Assembly: GCA_947600065.1 (NCBI GenBank)
Contig: CANQFZ010000002.1
Coordinates: 98,044 to 162,043 of the forward strand
DNA length: 64,000 nt
Source of the DNA: an uncultured Clostridia bacterium
Lineage (GTDB): Bacteria; Bacillota; Clostridia; Oscillospirales; Ruminococcaceae
Direction: 5' to 3'
Position 1 is the stretch's first letter; the number at the start of each line of letters is the position of its first letter. The notes beneath the pieces are model-generated. The model made no database searches and had not been told where the DNA came from. It worked only from the letters and a program-made list of their open reading frames with translations. This document shows positions 16,168 to 25,163 of the stretch, piece after piece. The position numbers were made by a program, and so were the translations under genes.

Positions 16168-17106
16168 TTAAACTAAACCTGTTTTCTCGTCAATTCCCAT
16201 CATTATGTTCAGACACTGTACCGCCGCTCCCGACGCGCCTTTTCCGAGATTGTCAAGCCTCGAACAGAGAACAAGCCGCTCATCGTTTCCGTTTACGTAA
16301 ATTTGCATATTGTTTGTACCGCTTATGTTATTAGCGCCGATAAATCCGTCTTCGGGCTCACCTTCGGGCATTACCTTTACAAAATAAGAACCGTTCTTTT
16401 CGTAAAATTCAGAAAGCGCATTTCTTATGTCAGCAGCCGTATATTTTTTTGTAAGCAGCCTTGTGAATATTGGAACAGTCACTACCATTCCCGAAAAATA
16501 ATCGCAAACAAGCGGGTTAAAAATAGGCGCATATGAAAGTCCGCAAATCTTCTGCATTTCGGGGAGATGCTTATGCTGTTGAGTAAGCGCATACTGACGC
16601 GGACTGTCATATTCCGCGGGGCGGTTTTCGCCTTCGTAAACGGCAATAGCTTTCTTTCCCGCGCCGCTGTATCCCGAAACTGCATGGCATACAACGGGAT
16701 AATCTTCCGGCATGATCCCGAGCTTTATAAGCGGGTATACAATTGAAATAAATCCGCTCGCATAACAGCCGGGAACAGCCGTCCTGCTGCTGTTTTTTAT
16801 TTTCTCCCTGAAATCCGCTCCAAGCTCGGGAAAGCCATACGCCCAGTGGAGATTTGTCCTATGCGCGGTAGACGCGTCTATTATCCTCACTTTATCTCCC
16901 GCCATTGCAACAGCCTCTTTTGCCGCGGCGTCGGGAAGACATAAAAACGTGAAATCGGCAGAGTTTATCATCTTTTTGCGCTCGTCGTTGTCCTTGCGCT
17001 TGTCCTCGTCGATTTTCAACAGTTCAATATCATTTCTGCCTTCAAACCTTTCGAGAATTTTAAGTCCCGTTGTGCCTTCCTGCCCGTCAATATAAACCTT
17101 AACCAT
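16168..17106 (-). CDS. argC: N-acetyl-gamma-glutamyl-phosphate reductase, short (type 2) form
   Basis: NADPH-dependent reduction of acetylglutamyl phosphate to the semialdehyde. It starts MVKVYIDGQEGTTGLKI, the type-2 signature in place of GASGYTG, and has catalytic Cys in AVPGCYASGF and the His-containing ALTQQHKHLPEM segment. Length 312 fits the short form. The ATG overlaps the argH stop by 8 bases, so translation is probably coupled. Confidence 0.93.
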   Translation of the reverse strand: MVKVYIDGQEGTTGLKILERFEGRNDIELLKIDEDKRKDNDERKKMINSADFTFLCLPDAAAKEAVAMAGDKVRIIDASTAHRTNLHWAYGFPELGADFREKIKNSSRTAVPGCYASGFISIVYPLIKLGIMPEDYPVVCHAVSGYSGAGKKAIAVYEGENRPAEYDSPRQYALTQQHKHLPEMQKICGLSYAPIFNPLVCDYFSGMVVTVPIFTRLLTKKYTAADIRNALSEFYEKNGSYFVKVMPEGEPEDGFIGANNISGTNNMQIYVNGNDERLVLCSRLDNLGKGASGAAVQCLNIMMGIDEKTGLV

Positions 17107-18484
17107 TGTTTAACTCTCCAAGTTTATTCTTTACCGAATTTATCTGCGCCAGCACGCTTTCAGGCGATGGACCGCCGAAAGATTTTCTCTCTTTAACGCA
17201 TGTTTCAAGATTTATAGCGTCATAAACATCATTGTCAAAAAGCTCGCTCGCTTTTTTGTATTCGTCAAGCTCAAGTTCTTCGAGCGTTGTGTTCTTGCTT
17301 ATACAAAGCGCTACAAGCCCGCCCGTTATTTTATAAGCCGTTCTAAACGGCATTCCTTTTTTAACGAGATAATCCGCACAGTCCGTCGCATTTATAAAGC
17401 CCTTTGCGGCGGCTTTTCGCATATTGTACCGAAGAACGGTCATTGTCGCAAGCATGGGCGTAAACGTTGAGATACAGAGCTTTATGTTGTCCACGGCATC
17501 AAAGATCGCTTCTTTGTCTTCCTGCATATCTTTGTTATAAGCAAGCGGCAGACCTTTCATCATAGTAAGCAACGTCATATTGTCGCCTATAACGCGCGCT
17601 GTCTTGCCTCTGATAAGCTCTGTAACATCGGGATTTTTCTTCTGCGGCATTATGCTAGAACCTGTTGAAAATGCGTCGTCAAGCTCTATAAACTTAAACT
17701 CCCAACTACACCATAAAATAATTTCCTCGGAAAACCTCGACAGATGAACCATACAGATTGAAAGCGCACTCGCAAGTTCCATACAGAAATCTCTGTCCGA
17801 AACTCCGTCAAGCGAGTTTTCCATAGGCTCTTTCATATCAAGCAGGGAAGTGGTGCGGAAGCGGTCGATGTTATAGGTTGTTCCTGCGAGAGCGCAGCTT
17901 CCGAGGGGATTTACGTTCATTCGCTTTTCCGTGTCGCAAAGCCTGTCAATATCTCTCAGCAGCATTTGCGCATACGCCATAAGATGATGTCCGAATGTTA
18001 TCGGCTGGGCGCGCTGTAGATGAGTATAGCCGGGCATTATCGCGTCGGCATTTTCTTCCGCAAGTTTACAGAGAGTTTCAACAAGCTTTACTAAAAGTTC
18101 TTTTATTTCCTTTATCTCATCGCGCAGATAAAGCCGAATATCCAGAGCTACCTGGTCGTTTCTCGAACGCGATGTATGAAGCCTTTTTCCAACGTCGCCA
18201 AGGCGTTTTGTAAGCTCCGCTTCAATAAACATATGAATATCTTCCGCATTCGGGTCGAACACAAGTTTTCCGCTGTCTATATCCGCGAGAATTTCCTTTA
18301 AGCCGCCGATTATCTCAAGGCTGTCGCTCATACTTATAATGCCCTGTTCTCCGAGCATTGTCGCATGAGCTATACTGCCCGCAATATCCTGCTTATACAT
18401 TCTCGCGTCAAAAGATATGGAAGAGTTGAAAGCATTTACACCCTCGTCTACCTCTTTTGAAAATCTTCCTGCCCACATTGCCAT
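17099..18484 (-). CDS. argH: Argininosuccinate lyase
   Basis: Last step of arginine synthesis, splitting argininosuccinate to arginine and fumarate. The fumarase-superfamily signature GSSIMPQKKNPDV is near residues 265-277, and HTSRSRNDQVALD and GYTHLQRAQPITFGHH are intact. I choose the ATG giving MAMWAGRFSKEVDE, the family start, with AGGAGT about 11 bases upstream; earlier in-frame starts lack this fit. About 461 residues, normal length. Confidence 0.95.
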   Translation of the reverse strand: MAMWAGRFSKEVDEGVNAFNSSISFDARMYKQDIAGSIAHATMLGEQGIISMSDSLEIIGGLKEILADIDSGKLVFDPNAEDIHMFIEAELTKRLGDVGKRLHTSRSRNDQVALDIRLYLRDEIKEIKELLVKLVETLCKLAEENADAIMPGYTHLQRAQPITFGHHLMAYAQMLLRDIDRLCDTEKRMNVNPLGSCALAGTTYNIDRFRTTSLLDMKEPMENSLDGVSDRDFCMELASALSICMVHLSRFSEEIILWCSWEFKFIELDDAFSTGSSIMPQKKNPDVTELIRGKTARVIGDNMTLLTMMKGLPLAYNKDMQEDKEAIFDAVDNIKLCISTFTPMLATMTVLRYNMRKAAAKGFINATDCADYLVKKGMPFRTAYKITGGLVALCISKNTTLEELELDEYKKASELFDNDVYDAINLETCVKERKSFGGPSPESVLAQINSVKNKLGELNNG

Positions 18485-18556
18485 AATAAAAGTTACTCCT
18501 GTTGTTGATTTTATCATATTAAACAGCAAAGCGGTTTTTCACCACTTTGCATGATA

Positions 18557-19258
18557 TTAAAACAGCTTTTCAAAAACTTCAAACGTTTCATCGCTCATTT
18601 TGCGTACAGATCCCGAAAGCGACATGGTGGAGAAACGACCGTTTTTGTCAAGCCTAAGAGGTTTCAAAGACGATCTAGTGTTCCCGAAAAGCAGGGTTTT
18701 CGCCGTTTCAAGCGGTATCTCGCGTGGATATATTTCCGAACCGTGTTCGCCGCTTGCCGCCTGTTCCGCGCAACAAATCTTTGGTTCCTGCGTAAACAGA
18801 TGCGGATGTTCGGGAATTTCCCATTCGCGGTATTCTCGGGTTATATCATCGGGGATACGGTCCTCTTTCGGATCAGCCATTCCGCTGTAGCGAAAACTTA
18901 TATATGTATTTTTTCCCGTAACAAACCCGTTGTCGTGGTACACTGCGACAAACTCGCCGCGCGGCTCTCTCCGGTAATACGCCACGTCCTTAGGAATAAG
19001 AGCGCTGTATGCTCTGCCAAGCTCGCGTATGGTGTATTCAAATGCACACTCTATTTTTTCAACGGGAAGTCTTGCCATAACCGCCAAAGTTCCGTTTATA
19101 AGCGTCACGGGGTAAATAATATCGCCGACCTTGACAGATTTTATGTGCGGCATAATCGTGTGATGGCTGCCGTACACAACTTTCAAAGGACCTGTGTCGC
19201 CGGCTTTTTTGACCTTTGACACATATTCCTTTGACCAATAGACCATAAAACCGCTCAT
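18557..19258 (-). CDS. Unrecognised 233-residue protein between argG and argH
   Basis: Soluble protein, no signal peptide or TM. An early segment (HIKSVKVGDIIYPVTLINGTLAVMARLPV) has the look of a small PUA/EVE-like beta barrel, which is only a guess. The rest is rich in Arg/Glu/Pro with one CC pair (EPKICCAEQ). Its ATG overlaps the argG stop (TAATG), so it is translationally coupled to argG and must be expressed with the pathway. No function can be named. Confidence 0.7.
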   Translation of the reverse strand: MSGFMVYWSKEYVSKVKKAGDTGPLKVVYGSHHTIMPHIKSVKVGDIIYPVTLINGTLAVMARLPVEKIECAFEYTIRELGRAYSALIPKDVAYYRREPRGEFVAVYHDNGFVTGKNTYISFRYSGMADPKEDRIPDDITREYREWEIPEHPHLFTQEPKICCAEQAASGEHGSEIYPREIPLETAKTLLFGNTRSSLKPLRLDKNGRFSTMSLSGSVRKMSDETFEVFEKLF

Positions 19259-20484
19259 TATTTCTTGTTTCTCTCAGCGTCAAGCAATGCCTTGACCTTG
19301 ATAGGCAGACCGAACAGATTTATAAATCCCGCGCTGTCCTTCTGGTTGTAAACGTCGTCCTCACCAAACGAAGCGAAGTCCTCGCTGTAAAGCGTATATG
19401 GAGAAGTAACGCCCGCGTTAATTATGTTGCCCTTGTAAAGTTTAAGTCTTACATCACCCGTAACGGTCTCCTGCGTCTTATTTACAAAAGCGTCCATAGC
19501 TTCACGCAGAGGAGTATACCATTGACCGTTATAAACAAGCTCCGCATATTTCTGCGCAAGACCGTATTTATAGTGCTGTGTTTCCTTGTCAAGGCAGATA
19601 GTTTCAAGAACCTCGTGAGCATGGTAAAGAATAGTTCCGCCGGGAGTTTCGTAAACGCCTCTTGACTTCATTCCGACAAGTCTGTTTTCAACAACGTCAA
19701 ACAGACCTATACCGTTTTCGCCGCCAACTTTGTTCAGAGCCTTGATAAGCTTTACGCCGTCCATTTCTTCGTCGTTAAGCGCAGTAGGAACGCCCTTTTC
19801 AAAACGAATGGTTATATAAGTGGGCTTGTCGGGAGCCTGCTCGGGAGAAACTCCGAGCTCAAGGAATCCCTCTTTGTTATACTGCGGCTCATTTGCGGGA
19901 TCTTCAAGGTCAAGTCCCTCGTGAGAAAGATGCCACAAGTTCATATCCTTAGAATAGTTTGTTTCACGCGTGATCTTTATGGGAACATTGTGCGCCTCGG
20001 CATAGTCAATCTCCTGGTCGCGCGACTTGATATCCCAAATTCTCCAGGGAGCTATTATCTTCATTTCGGGAGCAAGCGCCTTTATCGTAAGCTCAAAACG
20101 AACTTGGTCGTTGCCTTTTCCCGTACAGCCGTGGCAAATAGCGTCCGCGCCCTCTTTCTTTGCTATTTCGACAATTCTCTTTGCAATGGGAGGACGAGCG
20201 AAAGATGTTCCGAGGAGATAACCCTCATACTTTGCGCCCGCTTTGAGAGTAGGGAATACAAAGTCGTTTACAAATTCGTCCTGAATGTCCTCGATGTAGA
20301 GCTTTGAAGCGCCTGTTTTCTTTGCGCGCTCTTCAAGGCCTTCGATTTCTGCGTCCTGTCCGACGTTTCCCGCAACGCAAATTACCTCGCAGCCCGGATA
20401 TGTTTCCTTGAGCCAAGGAATTATGATGGACGTATCAAGTCCTCCGGAATATGCAAGAACTACTTTTTTTATCTGCTCTGCCAT
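19258..20484 (-). CDS. argG: Argininosuccinate synthase
   Basis: ATP-dependent ligation of citrulline and aspartate. The N-type ATP pyrophosphatase P-loop AYSGGLDTS is at residues ~10-18, followed by [13 protein letters not shown] and [21 protein letters not shown] substrate contacts. At 408 residues it is full length. It has a clear GGAG ribosome site and is the first gene of the operon, directly behind the promoter at 20526-20554, so it sets the level for all ten genes. Confidence 0.96.
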   Translation of the reverse strand: MAEQIKKVVLAYSGGLDTSIIIPWLKETYPGCEVICVAGNVGQDAEIEGLEERAKKTGASKLYIEDIQDEFVNDFVFPTLKAGAKYEGYLLGTSFARPPIAKRIVEIAKKEGADAICHGCTGKGNDQVRFELTIKALAPEMKIIAPWRIWDIKSRDQEIDYAEAHNVPIKITRETNYSKDMNLWHLSHEGLDLEDPANEPQYNKEGFLELGVSPEQAPDKPTYITIRFEKGVPTALNDEEMDGVKLIKALNKVGGENGIGLFDVVENRLVGMKSRGVYETPGGTILYHAHEVLETICLDKETQHYKYGLAQKYAELVYNGQWYTPLREAMDAFVNKTQETVTGDVRLKLYKGNIINAGVTSPYTLYSEDFASFGEDDVYNQKDSAGFINLFGLPIKVKALLDAERNKK

Positions 20485-20525
20485 AATTAAAAAACTCCTT
20501 TACATTAAAAATATTTACATAATAG

Positions 20526-20554
20526 ATTTTACATTTATTCAATTTATTTGTCAA
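20526..20554 (-). promoter_or_regulatory. Sigma-A promoter of the arginine operon
   Basis: Minus strand TTGACA (20549-20554), 17 bases, TAAAAT (20526-20531), about 40 bases upstream of the argG start codon. An ATTCA/TGAAT half-site lies inside the spacer. Confidence 0.8.
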
Positions 20555-20648
20555 GCATAATTATTCGTTATAAAGAATAATATTCAAAAAAATAATAAAA
20601 ATTTTAAAATAATTCAAAATAAAAGTGAATAAAATTGAATAACATTCA
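20537..20648. promoter_or_regulatory. Cluster of arginine-repressor-like half-sites
   Basis: The very AT-rich divergent region holds at least six TGAAT or ATTCA pentamers: 20537-20541, 20582-20586, 20612-20616, 20626-20630, 20636-20640 and 20644-20648. The best pair is TTGAATAACATTCATTATT near 20635-20653. ArgR/AhrC boxes are built from such half-sites, so the cluster fits arginine repression of argG-argF; AT-richness alone could give some of them. Confidence 0.55.
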
Positions 20649-20669
20649 TTATTTATTGCTTTAATGTGC

Positions 20670-20698
20670 TTGACAAAATCGTTTCAAATTGTTATAAT
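20670..20698 (+). promoter_or_regulatory. Sigma-A promoter of the XRE/ImmA operon
   Basis: TTGACA (20670-20675), 17 bases, TATAAT (20693-20698): both boxes are perfect. It fires divergently from the arginine promoter. Confidence 0.85.
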
Positions 20699-20724
20699 TA
20701 AAATTAAGAAATGGAGGGCATATT

Positions 20725-21117
20725 ATGAAAATATCTGAAAAACTTGATTGCCTGCTTACAAGAAAAAGAATAAGCAGGAGCGACTTTGCAAATTCGGTCG
20801 GGATAACCTATCGTGCGCTGTACTATTATCTAAACGGCGACAGAAAGCCGAGAAAAGAAATATTGAATAGAATGGCACAAGAACTCGAAGTAACGCCGGA
20901 GTTCCTTTCTGACGACAGTGTAGATATCGAGCTTTCCGCAGAGGACAAACTGTTAAAAACTCTTATGGATAACGGCAGAAGAAGTACAGGCGCTATAAGA
21001 TTTGTTGAAGAAACAAAGGGTCTGTTTGCAGGAAATTCTATTTCCGACAAGGACAAGGAACTGTTGATAGAGTGTCTGAATGAAATCTATCTTGACAGTC
21101 GCAAAGAAAAGTCGTGA
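20725..21117 (+). CDS. XRE-family transcriptional regulator
   Basis: 130 residues. The N-terminal Cro/CI-type helix-turn-helix (residues ~5-62) contains RISRSDFANSVGITYRALYYYLNGDRKPRKEIL; the C-terminal half is helical and probably dimerises. ATGGAGG ribosome site 8 bases before the ATG. It is followed 46 bases later by an ImmA-type metalloprotease, the classical repressor plus anti-repressor protease arrangement of ICEBs1 and related phages. No integrase or phage genes adjoin it. The target is probably its own promoter. Confidence 0.9.
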   Translation: MKISEKLDCLLTRKRISRSDFANSVGITYRALYYYLNGDRKPRKEILNRMAQELEVTPEFLSDDSVDIELSAEDKLLKTLMDNGRRSTGAIRFVEETKGLFAGNSISDKDKELLIECLNEIYLDSRKEKS

Positions 21118-21163
21118 TTTTTGCATTTCATGACCGCGCTTTCAGGAAGAACAGGAACTGCAA

Positions 21164-21658
21164 ATGAAACAGATCATTAAACTTGCAAACAGAATTAGAA
21201 AAAAATACGGCGCAAACTCGATAGAAACGGCAGAAGATATCGGCATAAAAGTGTGGTTCAGAAAACTCGGTTCTCTGAAGGGGTTTTATTTGTCCGAAAA
21301 CGGCACAAGATATATAGTGATAAACGAAGATCTTGATGAAAAGATGAAAGCAGTCGTCTGCGCCCACGAGCTCGGCCACGATATGCTTCACAGAGAGCTT
21401 TCCGAGGGAAGGATACGCGAAACCACTTTATTTCTTGAAAACAGCAGGACCGAGCGCGAAGCAAACTTGTTTGCGGCGTCTTTGCTTATTTCCGACAGCG
21501 AGATACTTTCGGAGCTTGAAAGCGAAAATACTATTGAAGCACTTTCTGCAAAGCTTGGCTATCCGCCTGAGATAATTTCGTATAAGCTCATTGCCCTTAA
21601 CAGCGAGGGCAATGATTTCAATATATCCGATATCAAAAATGATTTCTTAAAGGGATAA
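21164..21658 (+). CDS. ImmA/IrrE-family metallopeptidase
   Basis: 164 residues with zinc motif AHELGHDMLHRE (HExxH) near residues 67-78 and the downstream third ligand in RTEREANLFAASLL, the family hallmark. In known systems such proteases cleave the partner XRE repressor. It is encoded immediately behind an XRE gene with which it should form a functional pair, and its stop is 5 bases before the first M42 peptidase gene, suggesting that the peptidases are in the same transcript. Confidence 0.92.
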   Translation: MKQIIKLANRIRKKYGANSIETAEDIGIKVWFRKLGSLKGFYLSENGTRYIVINEDLDEKMKAVVCAHELGHDMLHRELSEGRIRETTLFLENSRTEREANLFAASLLISDSEILSELESENTIEALSAKLGYPPEIISYKLIALNSEGNDFNISDIKNDFLKG

Positions 21659-21663
21659 ATATA

Positions 21664-22671
21664 ATGGACATAAAATCGGTTTTAAAAGACCTTACGGGCT
21701 GCGCGGGCGTTTCGGGCGACGAATTTTCGGCTTCTGAAAAGGCTGCGGAATATCTGCGAAAATATGCCGAAAATGTAAGCGTCGATAAATTCGGGAGTGT
21801 CACAGGGTTTATATCGTCGGGAAAGTCTAATGCGAAAACGCTCCTGCTTGACTCTCATATAGACCGGGTCGGGCTTATTGTGACCTATATTGACGAGAAC
21901 GGCTTTATAGGAGTGGGCGCTTGCGGCTCTCCTGATCTTAAAACGCTTCTTGCTCAGTCCGTCACTATCCATGGGAAAAAAGATGTTCTCGGAGTTGTTT
22001 CAACGCTCCCTCCACACGTAAAAAAAGAAACATCTGTTCCCGAAACAGGCGATATATTTATAGATGTTGGCATGTCCAAAGAGAAAGCAGGAGAATATAT
22101 TTCGCTCGGCGACAGAATAACCGTAAATTCAAAGTTCCTCGAATTATCAGATACAATAGTGTCTGCTCCCGCAATTGACGACAGAAGCGGCGTTTGCGCT
22201 ATACTATCAGCACTTGAAAAATTGAAAAGCAAAAAGCTGAAATATAATATTGCTGTATGCTTTTCCTGCCGCGAAGAAACAGGGGAGAGCGGGGCAAAGA
22301 TGAACGGCTATAAGCTGAGCCCCGACGAAGCGATCGTGGTCGACGTTTCTTTCGGAAACACTCCCGACTGCTCTCCAAAAGACACCGCAAAGCTCGGAAG
22401 CGGTGTTATGATAGGGTTTTCCGCTTCACTCGATAAAGAAATGTCAAATGAACTGTGCAGTCTTTCGCAGAGCTTTAATATCCCTTTTACCCGCGAGATT
22501 ATGCCAAGTACAACGGGAACAAACGCGGACGCTATCGGAATATGCAAAAACGGCGTAAGATGCTGTACTCTTTCAATACCCATAAGATATATGCATACGC
22601 CCGTCGAAACTATAGATCTACGCGATATAGATAATACAGCTGCACTTATTTGCAAATATTCGGAGGAATAA
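21664..22671 (+). CDS. M42-family metallo-aminopeptidase (first of tandem pair)
   Basis: TET-type dinuclear zinc aminopeptidase. Metal and catalytic positions seen: DSHIDRVG (usual AHxDxVG), APAIDDRSGV with bridging Asp, SCREETGESGA with catalytic Glu pair, and MHTPVE near the C-terminus. At 335 residues it is typical. The first ligand region has Ser-His-Ile-Asp rather than Ala-His-Met-Asp, still compatible with metal binding. The second copy starts 4 bases after its stop; the two are clearly divergent (not a recent duplication) and could form mixed complexes. Confidence 0.9.
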   Translation: MDIKSVLKDLTGCAGVSGDEFSASEKAAEYLRKYAENVSVDKFGSVTGFISSGKSNAKTLLLDSHIDRVGLIVTYIDENGFIGVGACGSPDLKTLLAQSVTIHGKKDVLGVVSTLPPHVKKETSVPETGDIFIDVGMSKEKAGEYISLGDRITVNSKFLELSDTIVSAPAIDDRSGVCAILSALEKLKSKKLKYNIAVCFSCREETGESGAKMNGYKLSPDEAIVVDVSFGNTPDCSPKDTAKLGSGVMIGFSASLDKEMSNELCSLSQSFNIPFTREIMPSTTGTNADAIGICKNGVRCCTLSIPIRYMHTPVETIDLRDIDNTAALICKYSEE

Positions 22672-22675
22672 CAAT

Positions 22676-23680
22676 ATGCTCAGAAAATTATGCGAATTAA
22701 ACGGAGCTTCGGGCGATGAAAGCAGAGTGCGCGAATTTATAAAGGATAACATAATCGCAGATGAAGTCTATACCGACAATGTCGGAAATCTTATTGTGTT
22801 CAAGAAAGGCAGGAAAACTCCCAAAAACAAGATAATGTTCGCCGCTCATATGGACGAAGTGGGACTTATGATAACTTATGCCGAAGAAGATGGCTTTTTG
22901 CGTTTTGGAGCCGTGGGAGGTATAGACACTTCTGTTATAATCGGCAGAGGGTTCAGGCTTGAAAGCGGAGCCTATGCCGTTTGTTCGACAAAAGCTATCC
23001 ACCAACAAAACAAAGATGAGCGAAAAAGTATGCCCGAAATAAGCGAGCTTTATCTTGACATCGGAGCTAATTCCCGCGAAGAAGCCGAAAGCATTGCGCC
23101 TCTCGGGAGCTATGCATATTTTGACGCGGATTATTTTGAGTTTGGCGATGGTTATTTAAAAGGAAAGGCTATTGATGACCGAGCGGGTTGCCTTGTCCTT
23201 ATGGACATTATAAACAAAACGCCCGAATATGACGCGTGGTATGCTTTTACCGTCCGCGAGGAAATAGGAACTCGCGGAGCTTCAGCGGCGGCATTTGGCA
23301 TTGCTCCCGATATTGCGTTTGTAATTGAAACAACAACTGCCTGTGATATTGCGGGAGTTTCGGGAGCAAAAAAAGTTTGCGAGCTCGGAAAAGGCGCGGT
23401 CGTTTCTTATATGGACAACGGAACGCTCTATGACAGAGATATGTACTCTCTTGCAATGAATACTGCTAATGAAAACAATATTCCCGTCCAGACAAAAACC
23501 GTTATTGCGGGCGGAAACGACAGCCGCGCAATAAGCGTAAGCCGCTCGGGAGTAAGGACCTGTGCTATTTCCGTACCTTGCAGATATCTTCATTCGCCGT
23601 CCTGCGTTATTAAACTAAGCGATCTTGACGCTGTCGAAAGGCTTTCGGAAAAAATGCTGTCTGCGGCGGCTGAAATATGA
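22676..23680 (+). CDS. M42-family metallo-aminopeptidase (second of tandem pair)
   Basis: 334 residues with complete M42 signatures: AAHMDEVGLM, KGKAIDDRAGC, FTVREEIGTRGASAAAF, ETTTACDIAG, and CRYLHSPSCVI. It probably digests peptides in the cytoplasm as a dodecameric particle (family knowledge). The GNAT gene starts inside its last codons (ATGA overlap), so the whole run from the XRE gene onward may be one transcript. Confidence 0.93.
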   Translation: MLRKLCELNGASGDESRVREFIKDNIIADEVYTDNVGNLIVFKKGRKTPKNKIMFAAHMDEVGLMITYAEEDGFLRFGAVGGIDTSVIIGRGFRLESGAYAVCSTKAIHQQNKDERKSMPEISELYLDIGANSREEAESIAPLGSYAYFDADYFEFGDGYLKGKAIDDRAGCLVLMDIINKTPEYDAWYAFTVREEIGTRGASAAAFGIAPDIAFVIETTTACDIAGVSGAKKVCELGKGAVVSYMDNGTLYDRDMYSLAMNTANENNIPVQTKTVIAGGNDSRAISVSRSGVRTCAISVPCRYLHSPSCVIKLSDLDAVERLSEKMLSAAAEI

Positions 23681-24399
23681 TAAAACGCGTATATTCCGAG
23701 GACGAACTTTTAATGCTCCCGAAAAGCGGAATAGAGGCTCAGAAAATAAGGGCGATGTTAATTGCATACGGAACGAATTATGATTTTTGCAGCTTCTATA
23801 AATCGGACGAGTTTATTTTAGCGCGCTTTTACGACGAAGTTGTTATATGCAAATACGTCGCGTCGGATAATATCAAATTAGACGAATTGAGCGAAATAAG
23901 TGAATTTCTGACATTCAGCGGTTTTTCAAAGATATTCTGTTCTGATGACGTTGGAGAAATTCTTAAATATGAACTTTCTCTCAATTGCAAAAAGCTGAAT
24001 GTAATGAAGTTCTGCGGAGAAGCTCCCGAAGTACGCGGTAATTATACGGAGCTTTCTTTAACGGAAGCGTATGATATTCTTAAAACTTCATTTGATATAA
24101 ATTTTGAACCTTGGTATCTCGATATGTCGCACAGAATAAGGCACGGAATTTCAAAACTTTACGGCAACGACAGCTCTGTTCTTGCTGTTCAGCACAATCT
24201 TTGCAGAGAGGCTCTTTTGTCGCAGATTGCGACAATTCCCGAAAAGCGCGGACAAGGAAATGCCTCGGAGCTTATCTTGTCCGTCTGCAAAACGCTTTAT
24301 AAAAGCAAAATCTTTTTGCTTTGCGAGGACAAGAATTTGTCGTTCTATAAAAAGCTGGGGTTTATTCAAGAGGGGCTAAAGTGCGAGCTTTCTGAATAA
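23677..24399 (+). CDS. GNAT-like acetyltransferase
   Basis: 240 residues. The C-terminal half carries the acetyl-CoA loop motif IATIPEKRGQGNASELILSVC (Q/R-x-x-G-x-G/A) and ends with the usual FYKKLGFIQEGLKCEL. The N-terminal ~120 residues are not recognisable and may be a second degenerate GNAT fold. The ATG overlaps the second M42 peptidase by 4 bases. Substrate unknown. Confidence 0.8.
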   Translation: MIKRVYSEDELLMLPKSGIEAQKIRAMLIAYGTNYDFCSFYKSDEFILARFYDEVVICKYVASDNIKLDELSEISEFLTFSGFSKIFCSDDVGEILKYELSLNCKKLNVMKFCGEAPEVRGNYTELSLTEAYDILKTSFDINFEPWYLDMSHRIRHGISKLYGNDSSVLAVQHNLCREALLSQIATIPEKRGQGNASELILSVCKTLYKSKIFLLCEDKNLSFYKKLGFIQEGLKCELSE

Positions 24400-24423
24400 A
24401 ATCTGAAATATTGTTCATATATA

Positions 24424-24452
24424 TTGACTAATTTGTAAAATTGTGATAAAAT
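24424..24452 (+). promoter_or_regulatory. Promoter upstream of tmk
   Basis: TTGACT (24424-24429), 17 bases, TAAAAT (24447-24452), followed by the tmk leader of about 25 bases. Confidence 0.7.
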
Positions 24453-24482
24453 ATAACTATATTGATTTACGGAAGTGGTTTT

Positions 24483-25145
24483 ATGCCAAAGGGAAAACTT
24501 GTTGTAATAGATGGGCTTGACGGATGCGGAAAATCAACTCAGCTTGGACTTTTGACAGAGCATTTAAAAAAGCTCGGAAAAGATTTTCGCGCTGTAAGTT
24601 TTCCGAACTATGAAACGCTTAGTGGAAAGCTTGTTCAGCAATACCTTGACGGAACAGTTAAATGCGAGGGAAAAAACGGAGCTTATTCGGCTTCTGCTAT
24701 CTATGCTATTGACAGATATGTAAGCTATGTTACAGACTGGAAAGATTTTTACCTGAACGGCGGTTTTGTTATCACGGGTAGATATACGACTTCAAATGCA
24801 ATATACCAGCTTGCAAAAATGCCCGAAGAAGAATACGATGCTTTTATAGAATGGCTTTTTGATTTTGAGTATAATAAGCTCGGTATTCCCGAACCCGACA
24901 AGGTAATCTTTCTTGATATGCCCGTTGAGGTATCACAGGAGCTTCTTAAAAAGCGTTATAACGGTGATGAAAATAAAAAGGATATCCACGAGAGAAACGT
25001 AGGTTTTCTGGAACAGTGCCGCAAAAGCGCATTGTTCGCGGCAGATCGTTGCGGCTGGGATATAGTCGAATGTGCAAAGAACGGCAGTCCGTTTTCAGTA
25101 GATAATATTTTCAAAAAAATATGCGGACAGCTTGATATTATATAA
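24483..25145 (+). CDS. tmk: Thymidylate kinase (dTMP kinase)
   Basis: It phosphorylates dTMP to dTDP. P-loop GLDGCGKSTQL at residues ~10-20, substrate segment ITGRYTTSNAIYQL (DRY/DRW-like, here GRY) and a lid-region KRYNGDENKKDIHE. I start at the ATG of MPKGKLVVIDG, with GGAAGTGG ahead, rather than an upstream in-frame ATA/ATG extension. 220 residues. The GRY in place of DRY marks a divergent clostridial form, so another deoxynucleoside monophosphate kinase cannot be excluded. Confidence 0.85.
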   Translation: MPKGKLVVIDGLDGCGKSTQLGLLTEHLKKLGKDFRAVSFPNYETLSGKLVQQYLDGTVKCEGKNGAYSASAIYAIDRYVSYVTDWKDFYLNGGFVITGRYTTSNAIYQLAKMPEEEYDAFIEWLFDFEYNKLGIPEPDKVIFLDMPVEVSQELLKKRYNGDENKKDIHERNVGFLEQCRKSALFAADRCGWDIVECAKNGSPFSVDNIFKKICGQLDII

Positions 25146-25163
25146 TCAAAGGAGAACAATAAA

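Noticed and set aside
20725..21658. XRE/ImmA pair as part of a prophage
   Set aside because: No integrase, terminase or structural genes lie nearby; both flanks are metabolic genes.
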